From contig OX485804.1 in the NCBI GenBank assembly GCA_950295325.1, forward strand, positions 7,254,001 to 7,318,000: a stretch of DNA of 64,000 nucleotides, given 5' to 3'. Of the stretch, positions 46,561 to 58,800 are shown one piece after another. The notes under the pieces are model-generated. The model did not search any database. It saw only the letters and a program-made list of their open reading frames with translations, and was not told the DNA's origin. The position numbers and the translations under genes were made by a program. The stretch comes from Polytrichum commune (taxonomy: Eukaryota; Streptophyta; Polytrichopsida; Polytrichales; Polytrichaceae). How positions within the stretch are numbered: the first letter of the stretch is position 1; each line of letters opens with the position of its first letter.

Positions 46561-47099
46561 TCAAGACAAAAACCAAAATATGAAGGGGGTTTGTACATGT
46601 TATAAGACTTGACACATGGAATTAAGTCAAGTCTACCTATGGATGACTACCTAGAATGTGGATATGAGGTGTAAGAATTCCCCCGTGAAGGTGTAAGAAT
46701 CATCAAATTTCTTTGAGGATGGTTGCGGTAGCTCATGCTTTCATGGTCAACATTATTAGAAGTGGGTTGGCTATGGGACAAACATGTTTCCTTGTCTCCC
46801 ATTTTGAGATCGCAAGCTTCACAAAGCTCACAAACGACATCCCTCATGAATGGCCTATAAACCCCCTTGATTCAACACCCTAGATCACCAACTCTGCAAC
46901 CTTCTAGACACTTTCCATGTTTGCATTCAATTTCATGATACTAGGGTCTAATATAGCTTCAATATTGCCCACTTCTAGTGACTTTCTCACCTGCATATAT
47001 GGAATTCACATGTCTACATTAGACCTCATATGGATAAATTCTATGCTTAAACACATAATGCCAATATGACCATATTGTGAGCCCAAGGCCTCATGCAAA
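46561..47099 (-). pseudogene. Receptor-kinase last-exon copy
   Basis: 46647-46990 is a diverged copy of RLK exon 15 ('MRDVVCELCEACDLK' against 'MRDVVRELREAWDLE', both ending PH.R before TAG). The acceptor CTGCA on plus and some flanking intron text are kept on one side and the 3' UTR on the other. A frameshift near 46860 and a gap in the tail disable it. Retained intron sequence means it arose from genomic DNA, not from a spliced RNA. Confidence 0.85.
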
Positions 47100-47116
47100 C
47101 CCCCCCCCCCCCCCCT
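47100..47116. repeat. Poly-C tract
   Basis: Seventeen C in a row. Confidence 0.9.
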
Positions 47117-49245
47117 TGAGGGTAGGGTGCACATTTGCAGGAGACTATAGATTGAGAATGTAAAGATTGATTGTATATAAAGAAAAAACAAATTGAAAAA
47201 TATTTGATTTACATTGGGTGCAAGCACGGTCAAGTACACAACTTCAATACTTTGCATAAGTTTAAGTGAAAGTGATTAAAAAAAAATACTAAGTTTGGAT
47301 TTTGTGAAGGAGAAAATCATAAACATCTAATAAACACATTGACAAAGCCAAGCTATTTATGTTGACAATTTTTTTTTCGAAAAAAAGTCTGCAAGTAATG
47401 TGCAAGTAGATATATTGAACAAATAATCATCTAATTTAAAAAATAAAATGATAAAAGTACATTAATTGATGCTTTCTACAAATTTTACCAAATAGTTTGC
47501 TTGTCATCTCTCAATTCCCATGCAACACATCACATACTCATGTTATAGATCATGTTACAAGATTCTTTTTGGCAAGGTCTTTAGTTGAAACTTGGCAGGT
47601 GGGAGAAGGCTTTCTCTAAGATAGGTTAAAAATGAGGTGTCAACTAAAGAGAGTTGCCACTTCACAATGCTTGGCATTCATGCATGTAATGAAGGACCTT
47701 GTGTCTTGGATTTATTCTTGAGGCTAGAATAGAATGAGAACATTCCTACACATGCTTAAGAATGCTATGCTTCAGGCTATGATGATTGTGTCCAAAGTAT
47801 AATGTCACAAATTCAGCACTCAAATCCTTTGATGTTTGCTAAGGAGTAAGAGGATTCTTGCTAGCAAGAGTTGTTGTGGTAAAGAGTGTTTCCAAGCATA
47901 ATTGAGGAGACAGACTATATAGAATACATGGTTTGTATCAATACTATGTAGATTTCAATTCTTTGTTTCTTGTTATCTCTCCTGGAGGCTGGATCTTCCC
48001 TTCGTGTTCACTGGAAGACATACTTGATCTGATACTTAATTCTGAATCTTCTCTTAATCCTGCTCTTTATTTGCCCAGCTGGAAGGATTCCGGGTTGATT
48101 ATGTGTATAATTCTGCATTGTGAAAGCGTCGACCTGGTTGTAACTTCTGCAATCATTCAGCAGACAGAAAGCACTTTGCCAACTTAGTAGTAAAAATCTA
48201 AAAGTTCGTTAACTCTCGGTCCTTCGATTGGCTTGAATTGCTTCGTCGAACAAGCCTTTTGAAGAGTGAATTTTTATATCTTTGCCTATTAGATAATTTC
48301 TTGCTGAGCAAGCCACAAGGAAGTTTTGTCCCCGTTTCAGATGTTTGAAGTTGGATTTGATTTGCTAGAGTCAGCAGATGTATTTGCCATTACTGTGATA
48401 ACGTTTTCCTTTTAGGAATCTCTGTCACATGTGAAAGTGCAAAATCTTTGGTAAATTAGGGTTACTGATTGTATATTACCAGGCGCAACGGACTTCGATG
48501 ATTTCTTGAACATCTGAATTATCAAAGTCTCTTTTTGTTCTGTTTACACATGAGGTACAGGAGTCTGCTGGAAACCAACATCTTTGGGGTTGCCGATTTG
48601 GCAATTAGTCTCTAAAATCACCCTCTACAATTTATATCAGTTGAAACCAGAAACTGTGTTGAAATGTATGTGTTTCACATCCTTCCATGTGGTGAACCTA
48701 AAAAAATTGAAGGCGTACTAGGACTTACTTGATTGATTGTAGCAAAAAACAACTGGACTAATAAACACCTTGTTTATAACTTCAAAGGGATGATGTATAC
48801 ATTCATATCTGAAAGCAGGACATGGCAATCTCGGGAGGCAACTTAAGAAGCGTCGATGTGTACATATGGAGGAAGGACCGGGATGCCTTCTAGGGGGCAT
48901 TTCAAAACTATGTCCAAACAACATAGCTCTTTCCGTTTGTGCTCTATACAACATTCACCTGAAGAACTTCAAGACGTGCCAATTCTTCCTCATCAATCAC
49001 AACGACCAACCAGACATATTGATTCCCCTCCATTCGTGTTGCTTCAATTGAATCGGCAATCCTCCACTCCAGCTTCAGGGCAGTCCTCTTCCATTCCAAA
49101 CTCATGCCAAGGTTGATTTAGTCTAATTACTTGCAAGGGAATGTGAGGCGTTTATGTTACAATTGTTGCTGCAGCACGAGAAAACATCAAAACGTACACA
49201 CTAAAGCCTCCTTACTTACCTCTTGTGGCCCATAATTTGTACCAC
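47117..49245. other. Gene-poor stretch
   Basis: 47.1-47.9 kb is AT-rich with no coding signal. 48.8-49.12 kb has overlapping open frames in two phases on plus, but I recognise no domain; it could be an upstream exon of the relic that follows. Confidence 0.3.
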
Positions 49246-51189
49246 CTTTGTTTTGTGGGTTGCTTGATTTTGATATAAAGTCCAATGATGTCAATGACTT
49301 TTACTTAGAGGTCCAGACTTGGAGGATCAAGGCCCACTTCAGCGATAACCTTTTTGTTACCTATGGACGCTTCTACTTTGCATCACATGAAGTAAGGAAT
49401 TCACACTTTATTTTCATTGTTATGAATTCTATAGGTTAATTAGCAATTCATTACTCATGCAAAATCTTCGTTATACAATTGAATGTCACTTCCTACACAA
49501 TGTAACATAGCAGGTTACATTGTAACATGGCAGATTACATTGTAACATGGTAATTTAATATTCATTGTAACAAAACACCTTGTGATGTAGTTTGTAATAT
49601 GCATTTTCATATACGTAACAAAATCTATAATGAATGTGCTCACTAGTCTTCTTGTCCACTGGTTTTCCTCTATTCAATTCATCATCTTTATATGGATACA
49701 GACCAAGGTTACGCATGTAGTGACAAAAATTGTTGCCAAATCTGTTACAAGGGCTGAATATAGCACTACTGTAGACTTTGAAGTCACAATGCTCCTGAAA
49801 TTTGTTGAATCTCTATTTCATGCACAAAATATAGAACAATTGAGGCTGCAGTGGGACCAAGTGAGAGATGCAAAGATCAAAGTAGCCATTGACCGTGCTA
49901 TGAGGGGATTTGATTGTAAGCAGTACCCTAAAATACTTGAGCACCAATGGGGATGGCATCCATTTTATACATGTTTCATCGAGAATGACTTTTGTGCCAA
50001 ACTTCTACCATAATTCCCGTTGGGGCACAATGAAGAAGAGGCAGCACGAGTACACTACAACCTAACCACCTATTTCCCGGTTCCATATGTTTACTGTGGT
50101 GTGTCCTTCTCATTAGGCATTTAAAAAAATTAAGCTTCCCTTCATATGTTCCAGTATGTCATCCTTTTGAAGGGTACATAGCAGATAATATGGCGATGTG
50201 GTTGAAGATGGTGGTCGAGGATGGAGATGAAAGCACACTTGCTTGGAGGTTAACAAGGAGGTGCATGCAGAAGAAAAATTACATTCTCTTTACTAGCGCA
50301 AGGCCAACATTTAACCACCCCGAGTGGATTGCACAAGGTGCATGATGCGTGGAAAGTCTTAAAAAATGGCTCTCTCATCAGTACTATGGTGAAGATTGTC
50401 GCTGGTATTTCCCTGTATGCTTTCGTGCAATACAGGAAATTACAGAACATCAGAAATCAAAGTTTGTTTGTATGTGGGTGATTTTTTATGGGATCGACAA
50501 ACCCCTGGACGTTGTTCATATTTTTTAAAGAGTATTTGGCATTCTGACAAATGGTGGATATGTCGTTTCTTTTGGCTCGCTCAGATCAGTTGCCTATTCA
50601 AATCCCACTTGTAATATGTTGTGTTACACGTCACTGCTTATGATATTGTAGATTTTCATATTGCTTTCCGAACTAAATTGACCCTATGTTTGTGACATGT
50701 AGAAGGCATCCTACAACATGCGACCTCGACTAACTCTTTAGTTGACCTGCACAATGTTGTTGTGGATTATGTGTGTGCCAACCATTTGGAGGTGCATGTC
50801 AATGTGGGATTGGAGTATCTGGATGTATTGGAAATATTCCTCCTGTGAATGATTTTATGGGAGGTCCTATTGTTTTCACAACATAATCCAGCAATGTGGA
50901 TGTAACGGATCCTAACACACCCTACACTAGCCATCCAATATCAGTAAACCCTTAATTTTCATTGTCAGATGACATTGTTGTTGTTACTAATGAGCCTTCA
51001 ACCTCTACTCCACCCCAACCAGATTCAATGGAGGTTGCCCTTGTTTCTTATATACCCAAGACTCAATCAATGACTCTTGAGGAGCTTCCAACCCAGATGG
51101 ACTTCGACTGGACGGAGTCTGAACACCGGTCACAGCGTGTTATTGGAACAAGCGTGTCTGACATTCCTGCTTTTGCACACATGAATTGA
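49246..51189 (+). pseudogene. Unrecognised decaying spliced gene or relic
   Basis: Several plus-strand segments read like protein: 49249-49392 ('LEVQTWRIKAHFSDNLF'), 49700-50090 with one TAA ('RLQWDQVRDAKIKVAIDRAM'), 50155-50519 with one TGA ('CHPFEGYIADNMAMWLKMV', 'WRLTRRCMQKKNYILFTSAR'), 50738-50848, and 50962-51189 ('PTQMDFDWTESEHRSQR'). GT and AG signals at sensible places (after 49392, 50093/50156) would join some of them. I know no family with these motifs. It may be a dead gene, a transposon relic or an endogenous viral fragment. Confidence 0.35.
49500..49556. repeat. Short ~21-bp tandem repeat
   Basis: TTACATTGTAACATGGCAGA-type unit in about three copies. Confidence 0.75.
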
Positions 51190-52575
51190 AAGGTTTGCTG
51201 TTATTTAAGGATTGTAATATAATCCTTATTTTTCTCTCCACTTGATGATTCTTTTGTGTCAATTTGGCACCCAAATTTGTACAGTTGTATATGATTATGA
51301 AACTCATATGAATTTTCTCCTAAATATAGGTTTGAAATGTTTGCTGTAAATTAAGGATTGTGAAGTCAGCATGGCTTTCCTCCTTTCCATAAAGACTACT
51401 TGGATATTTGTGTGATAAAACTGAAGAGGTGTGATTGGTAGCAGAACATGACAGTGTTTAGTTCAGTGTGATTGAAATTCACTGGGAACAACTGAATTGA
51501 TCTCTGTGGGATGGGTTCCAAATCTTTGTTTGTTTTTTTTGTTTTTTTTCCTCTCTCTCTATGAAGTTTGAAGACTTTGGCACCCAAGATTGATATATTT
51601 TGAGGATTAGGAACCCACTTGACTTTTCTCCTCTTGATGATGCGTTTGTGTGAAATTGGCACCCAAGTTTGCAACAATTGTAGACTTATGAACTCATCTG
51701 ACTTTTCTCCTTTTCCAGGGAGACTGCTTAGATGTTTTTGTGTGATGAGGCTCAAGATGTGTGATTAGTAGCAGAACATGACAATTCTTGGTTCTGTATG
51801 ATCGAAATTCGTTGCAAACATGTGAACTGGCCTCTATGGGATAAGTTCTCTGTCTTTTACTCTCTCTGAATTCGTCTTTGGCACCTAATTAGGGATTATA
51901 AATTCGTATGTCACTCATGCTTTGATAGAGACTACTTAGATACTTTTGTGTGATGAAGTAGCAGAACACAGTTTTAACTTCGTTATAATCAAAATGGGCG
52001 ATGAAACAAGTAAATTGATCTTTGTGCGATGATCTCGATCTCTCTCTCTCTCCCCCTCTCCGAATTTGGCACTACTTAATTAAGGATTTTGAACTCTGTC
52101 AACTTGACTTTTCTCATTTTCATAGAGACTACTTAGATACTCCTTGTTGTTAAAGGCACATGAGGTGTGATCGGTAGCAGAACACAATGGGTAGTTCAGT
52201 GTGATAGAAATTCTTGGAAACAAGTTGATTGATCTCTGGGGGATGGGTGCGAATTCCTTCTCTTTCTTTTTGGCACTTTAGAGAAGAAGGCACAGAGGTG
52301 TAGGGATCTAATTCTGAATTTGAAATCGGCACAGTCCAAGTTTGTTTCTTTTGAAGGATCACGAATCTATCCCTCTCCCCTCCTTTCCGTAACGATGAGA
52401 TACTTTTATGCGATGAGGCCTAGTAGGTTGGACTTCAGTGTGATTGAAATTCATTGGAAACAGGTGAATTGATCCTTATAATGTGGCTTCCTCTTCCTCT
52501 CTCTGTCTGTCTCTCTGGAGCTTTAGAGAAATAGGCACACAGGTGTAGAGATCTTATTCTGAATCCACATTTGCC
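51190..52575 (+). repeat. Degenerate tandem array, about five units of 200-330 bp
   Basis: The phrase GTGTGATTGGTAGCAGAACA or a variant recurs near 51429, 51758, 51955 and 52165. A related 'TTCAGTGTGATTGAAATTC' is near 51460, 51795, 52196 and 52433. 'TTGGCACCCAA' and 'CTTTTCTCC' also repeat. Units contain short (CT)n runs. Confidence 0.75.
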
Positions 52576-52586
52576 CACCCAAGTTA

Positions 52587-53009
52587 AGGTAGAAATACCA
52601 TAACCCATTAACCACCCTCTAGCCGTGCACTAGACCGCTGTCATAATGGTGAAGTGCCATTTCTAAAACCGATCATGGCTCAGCAGCAACTTCAATGCGT
52701 GTACACTTAGTGTAGCCAATGGGAGTCAACTGTTAATGTACTCATGAGGTGACCGCTTTAGGCGATGTCCTGTATGGAAATGCGGACTACCGTGTTCGGT
52801 GTAGGGAGAATCTAGTGAACGAGTAGGGGGTTGGACAACTTTCCACTTTGAAAAATTGTAGCATTTTTTTTGTATAGGGCAGAAAAATATGAAACAACTT
52901 GCATTCTTCATGAATCCTTCTCGTCTATCTTGGAAAATTATCTTATGATTGTCAAACAAGATCTTCAATGCGATTCACCTTATTTTCGCAGGTTACGGTA
53001 TTTCTACCT
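52587..53009. mobile_element. Putative TA-target TIR element
   Basis: Ends AGGTAGAAATACCATAACC and, in complement, AGGTAGAAATACCGTAACC (18 of 19), with TA on both sides (52585-52586, 53010-53011). 423 bp without coding capacity, Stowaway/mariner-like in size and target. Confidence 0.6.
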
Positions 53010-53273
53010 TATATTTATTGAGGTAAGAAATTTCCCGAAACCATCCTCTACAAAGCCGTTGAAATTTTATAGCCTCCAAAGACACACCAGTGCCTGGTTG
53101 TTGGTTCAATCGTTAACTATCATGTAGCATCAAGTGTCATATGACACCCTATCTAGTTGACACTCACTAATTTTCAGGCAACTAGTATGGGTCGATGATG
53201 AATATAGTGGCCAGACTAATCAAATGTATTGTACAACTTGGTGACCTTTGAATAAATCTAAAATTTTGATCAA

Positions 53274-53298
53274 CTCTCTCTCTCTCTCTCTCTCTCTC
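53274..53298. repeat. (CT)n microsatellite
   Basis: Twelve CT units, about 2.6 kb upstream of the lipase start codon. Confidence 0.9.
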
Positions 53299-53685
53299 AT
53301 CCATATGTGTGCATAACACATCCACAAATATCGTTTGCATAACACATTAATGAATGTGGTGGAGAACCGATGGGAAGGGAGCAGGGAACGTTCTCAATGT
53401 CCAGAGGAGGGTCCATGGCTCAAAGGACGACTAACGCCGTTGGAGCAAACTCCGTCCAAGGTTTCGTCCAGTCAGGCAACATCATGGGCAGGTTCAGAAA
53501 GTTATGGTTTGGGCACTAACAACGTGGGCCAGGGGACGCGGATTCTTAGGCTCACAAAGCTTGATAGGAGTTCTTTATTGTCCGGCAAGATGTGGGGAAC
53601 CTGACATCCCGAGTATTTATTCTCGAGTTGACTGCTTGGCCCATGAACACAGCTCATTGTTATGTTTGGCCACCTATCTAACTTA

Positions 53686-53698
53686 TCTATAAATATTT
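53686..53698 (+). promoter_or_regulatory. Possible TATA box of the lipase gene
   Basis: TCTATAAATATTT lies about 500 bp before a good splice donor (54183). Transcription from about 53720-53730 would give a 5' non-coding exon. This is inference from position only. Confidence 0.35.
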
Positions 53699-53724
53699 TA
53701 GCAACAAAGCACTGCCGAAGCGTT

Positions 53725-54182
53725 TCGAACTCCTGACCAGTTCAGGGAAGGCACATGTCGTGTGGCCTCGTAGGCATCTAGTCCCGTGCCGTAGAGCAGG
53801 CTCTATCCACCATTATCCGCTGGATAATGCGGCTCCAGTGCCGTACATGACCTCTGGATATACACACCGTCCTTCGGACTCCTACTTGTACCACGTCACT
53901 TCCTCCTCCGTCCTCCGGTCGTCTAACGCTGCGACCGCGAGCGGCGGCCCTCCTGTTGTGCGTCTGCTTTGATTGCGGCAGATCGCAGGCACTGCAGGAA
54001 GAAGAAATTGGGGCATCGAAAGACCAATTTCAAGCAGCACCTCGGAATGGCAATTCACGGGGAGAAATTTCGAGCGATTCAGAAAAGGTGGCGAAGTTGT
54101 AACTGTCGGCATCGTTTCGGGGGTTAAGCTGCTGTTTCTGTGCACACTTCGACGAAGCGATTTGCGTCCCGATTTGAATCAG
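53725..54182 (+). other. Putative 5' non-coding exon of the lipase gene
   Basis: GC-richer than its surroundings, and ends TTTGAATCAG before GTACCTG, a usable donor. The matching acceptor is TTTGCAG at 55947-55953. The frames through it hit stops in the phase needed to join the lipase frame, so it is more likely UTR than coding. It has no homology support that I can see. Confidence 0.35.
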
Positions 54183-54469
54183 GTACCTGATTTTTTAGTA
54201 GGGATAGAGATGGATCGGGTTGTTTTTGCTTTGAGACTCAACTTAAGTTCTCAATGTTTCAATTTCATTATCTGGGCCTAACCAGCTTCGAGAGGAACTC
54301 GCTCCAAAATCTCGATTGGTGGCACAAGGAAGACGGTGGTACAATTTTCTAGAATCGGAAAGAATTTCATACATGTAGAAGTCAAGTGATTACTTCCAAA
54401 TTTGAGGGTGTGCAAAGCCTTTGGATTCTCTCTGTTCTTGTTTGAGCCTTCCTTTTGGGCTGTGATGAT

Positions 54470-55400
54470 GAACAAACAGGGAGAACATAGGCGAGGAAGT
54501 AGGATTCCCGTATTAGAGACATTCCCAAATGAAGGGTTAAGTCTTCCTCCCACTGAAACAAAGTGGTCATCGTAGGCTATGCTGTCAATTTTTCTCATCA
54601 AGAAGCTTATTACCGGCGTTATGTATGACATCCGATCAAATTCGTCAATTGTCCAGCTGCTTAGAATGAAGAGGGGTTCGTCCTCATAAGTCCCTGTGTT
54701 GCAATAGCGAGTTTAGAGAATGGAAGTGAGGTGGGAACATGAATTTAAGAGTTAAGTCTTCCTACCATCATTGGTCGCCTTTTCGATGACTTGGTGGTTG
54801 TCAGAGGCACCATCTTAATTTCTCGTTACTGGGCGAAATTCTGGGTTAGGCCATATTCAGAGGAACTCTGATAATCGCTCAGGAAATTCACATCACACTC
54901 TCCGGGAACTGTGATGTGATGTTGGGTCCTAGGAAATTTGAAACAAAGTTGACATCGTAGGCTATCTCGTCATTTTATAAGATGCTATGTTGTTCTTCAA
55001 GAAGTAGGCTATGTTTGTCATTTTTTCTCTTCAAGAAGCTTTCTACGGGGTTATGTATGACATCCAATCAAAGATGATGCAAGGATTTTAAATCCGTAAA
55101 TAATCAAGCTGCGTAAAATGGAGAGGGGTTCGCCCTTTCAAGCCCCTGTGTTGCAATAGCAATGTTGCAGAATAGAACTGAGGTGGGAACATGAATTTTG
55201 GTAATGAGAATCCCAAGTCAAGGGTTAAGTTTTCCTACCATCATTGATTGCCTTGTCGATGACTTGATGATAGTTGTCAGAGGCACCAACCCAATTTCTC
55301 TGTGCTGAGAAATCCTGGGTTTGGCCATACTCAGATGAAGTGTGACAATGTCAATCGATCATTGTATTGAATTTGATGGCTGCTATGGTGGTACTGACAT
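54470..55400 (+). repeat. Duplicated ~440-bp block in the lipase leader intron
   Basis: 'ATGTATGACATCC' (54621, 55053), 'GGGGTTCG' (54673, 55127), 'CCTACCATCATTG' and 'GGCCATA.TCAGA' recur in the same order. A third partial copy lies at 55620-55710. Confidence 0.7.
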
Positions 55401-55895
55401 AGGAAATTTGAGCTTTTGAAAAACTACAAAGAATGTTATCACCTTTAATGCGAAGGGCGTTTATTAGTGATCAACTTATGCAGAACTTATTTGTGTCCTG
55501 GACCGAAATAGTTTCTTCTGCCAGTTGGTGTCTTGTAAATACATTTTGAGTATAAAGATGTCCACTCTAGTGTGGGACACACATTAAGGCCTTTGTCTCT
55601 GAAGAGAAACTAGCAGATGTGTTCCCAACCCACTTTCTCTTGGTCAATCCTGGGTTTGGCCATACTCAGAGGATCCCTGATCATCACTGCAATGTGAATT
55701 GATCGCTGGATAAAATGCCTGCTATGGTTGTACTGCTCTAATTTTGAAATTGGGACACATATCGGCCCTTTGTCCTTGACAAAAGAAAATCAATTATTTG
55801 TGTCCCCAAATGCATTGACAGACTTCACAGCTTGTCAGTTGGAGTAGTGTACATTCGTCTGAATATGGCCTGAGTGAATAAAAGCTTCATAACCT

Positions 55896-58800
55896 ATGAT
55901 GATTGAATTGTCCACCAAAGTTTTAATGAAGCTGGGTGAATTTGCAGTGGCAAATGGCACAATTAGAGAGGGAATTGAGTACGGCATGATGAAAGGAGGG
56001 ACAAGGACATCCGTGCCTGTCGTACAGCCATGTAGCTTTAGGGCACTGCAACTGGATGAGCAACCTGATCATCTCTTGATCCTTGTCCATGGCATTCTCG
56101 CAAGGTCTGTCCCCTTAAATTGCTCATGAATTGGCAACGAAGTGTGGTTATTCGAGTTGTGCATCCTTTGAAATCTTAATGCTTGATTTCCATTGCCTTT
56201 AGAGAAGATTTTCAGGATGAATTCTTGGCAATTAACAGTTCTATTTGTTTTCATGCAATTGTCCTGCTGGGTACAGCCCCGATGACTGGAAATATGTGAA
56301 AAATCAGCTGAAGCACCGACTTGGCAACAAGTTCTTGATTCATGGTAATGTGGTTGAAGTAACAATTAGATCTCTTTCTGTGCATATTGTAGGCATCCTA
56401 TTGAGCCCTCTTCAAAGCTTCCATCCTACATTCTTATTAATTGAGAGCTTCTGTTTCTCTAGCGAATTTTGGAGTAAATTTTATGCGGAAGACTGCAATT
56501 TCTTGCAGTTATCTCTCCTTGATTCAGAAGCTGGTGAATTGCACATATCTTGCCTTATGATTCTTGCAAACATATAATAATTCTGACCATCTCTAAACCT
56601 CCATCCTGACCTCCACAACACAAGTAGTACGTTGGTCAATAAAGTTGAATATTCTGCTAGTTGCAAAGTGCATCATTACTGAAGAATAGTAGCTGAGTTG
56701 TCCAATTGGTGGTTTTGCAGCAAGTGCCGTAAATCCGGGTCTCAACACTCTCAATGGAGTTGACTATGCTGGCCGCCGTCTTGCCTCAGAGGTACAAATC
56801 AATTTACTTCATAACTTAGTATTATGAATGTTATTGTAATCTTAATTATTAGTAACACTACTTTCAGTCATCCATGTATTTCATCACGAATGGTCTGTCC
56901 CACCCTTGTGCAAATAGAGTCATTTTGTGGCCTTGTGCTGATTTGAAATTGGCTAAGGATTGGAATCATCAGGTTGAGCAAATTGTGGAAAAAGTCCCAA
57001 GTTTGAAACGCATCTCCTTTGTGGCTCATTCATTGGGCGGCCTTTTCGCACGGTTTGCAGTAGCTATGCTTTACACACCCAAAGATGACCAAACTGAAGA
57101 CATGGTTTTGGTGGAAGAGTTAGAGAGCCGAGGGGAGGCACATCCCGTGTTTCGACGTCGACGTGAAGCTAGGATTGCGGGTTTAGAAGCTGTGAGCTTC
57201 ATAACGCTTGCTAGTCCCCATTTGGGTGTGCGTGGGAAGAATCAGGTACTTCCTCCAAGAAAGCCACATGTATGTATGCATGCATACGACAGTCTAGAAG
57301 AGATGACTCTGATCTTGCCACCTGCATGAATCATGGTGTTGCTTTATCTTTGAGTTGATCTAACTCTCTGTGTAACCCGAAAATGGTCGTCACGAGAATT
57401 ACATAGCCCTCAAAGACAATTGCCTCCTGTCAAAGGTGAACACCTTGAACGGGCACAGACAAACTGGCCTACACCTATCTCCCTCAAGGGCAAGCCCATG
57501 GGTTCCCACATTGTTGGTTGAAAATATCATGTTCATCTGGATACTTCCACTATGATTGGGTGGGGCATAGTTGTAGGAGGCACTAGAAAATCAAGTGTTA
57601 GGAAGGTCACCCATCCTAGCACTTTTGGAGTATCCATGGGATTCAGGTTGACCTTCAACGCTTTTAGCAGTTTCATATTGGTCGCATGTTCTCTCTTTAT
57701 ACTGGATGATATGAAATCTTCATCAAAGTCTTTCCAAGCGATTCTCTGTGGGTGGCAAGAAGTTTGACTTTCCAGGACTACATGCTATCATTGTCTACCA
57801 AAACGTCACATCACAATGTATATTCACATTGTAAACTAGCAAGCTGCCGTATGTAATGAGAGACCTAAATCAGCCTTCATAATGCATTTAGGGGTTAACG
57901 CCTTGGGTTTGAGCCATCCTTCAGTGAAGGTCGCTAGAAACTCAGTTAAGTAGTTACGTAGTTATAGATGAATGCATTTCAATTTTTATATCCTCAATAC
58001 GAGCATGGAATTGTGCTAAATCAAGAACCCACCAAGGCTGCTGGTGCATTGTGAAGATGTCTTTTTTTTCCTTGTATGTTGCAAGGATGTAGCCCACTGT
58101 GTATTTTGCATTTACTTATTGCAAGAGTTTGCTGTTGGCATTCATCAGCTACCATTTCTCCTAGGAGTTCCTGTACTGGAGAAGATTGCAGCCCCAATTG
58201 CCCCTTTTGTGGTGGGTCGGACTGGGAAGCAATTGTTTCTTACAGATGGAAAGTCCAGTGATCCACCTCTCCTGTTGCGCATGGCCTCTGATGGTGGAGA
58301 AGGTCTTTTCATGTATGTTCCATTTCAGGATTTTACTTATTCACAATCTGTCCAACACTTTTTTGTTACCTTGCAAATGTGGAGGTATAAATTTACCAGT
58401 TTTTTACCTTTTCTTGAATAATGGATAGTTGTTTACAGCAAATGAATATCTTCATGTTTAACCTTGCAGATCTGCTCTTCGAGCTTTCAAGTCAAGGGTG
58501 GTTTATGCAAATGTCAGCTATGACCGTATCCATCACTCTCTTGTTGGTTTTTTGTTTGATATAACTTGGACAAGAAAAATTAGGGATTTGTTTTCTTGTC
58601 TACATATTGTTTTCTCCTCTTGGGACTTTGGTAAGTTGTTCATCTTTATATCCTGTGCTGGTGCTTAAAATATCCTTGAGCAGATCGTTGTGTTTTCAAA
58701 TTGTCGTCCTTGATTCCTATTTGCTGTAGACATGGTGGGGTGGAGGACATCATCTATACGGCGTGAGAGTGAGCTTTCAAAGGTCCTCTACTTTGACAAA

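Noticed and set aside
54278..54631. Minus-strand frame of 117 codons in the lipase leader intron
   Set aside because: It lies in the duplicated non-coding block and its second copy does not keep the frame open.
56874..56972. Upstream extension of the catalytic-serine frame as coding
   Set aside because: It is intron: the exon 3 frame 'RRLASE' joins directly to 'VEQIVEK' after the ATCAG acceptor, as the family expects.
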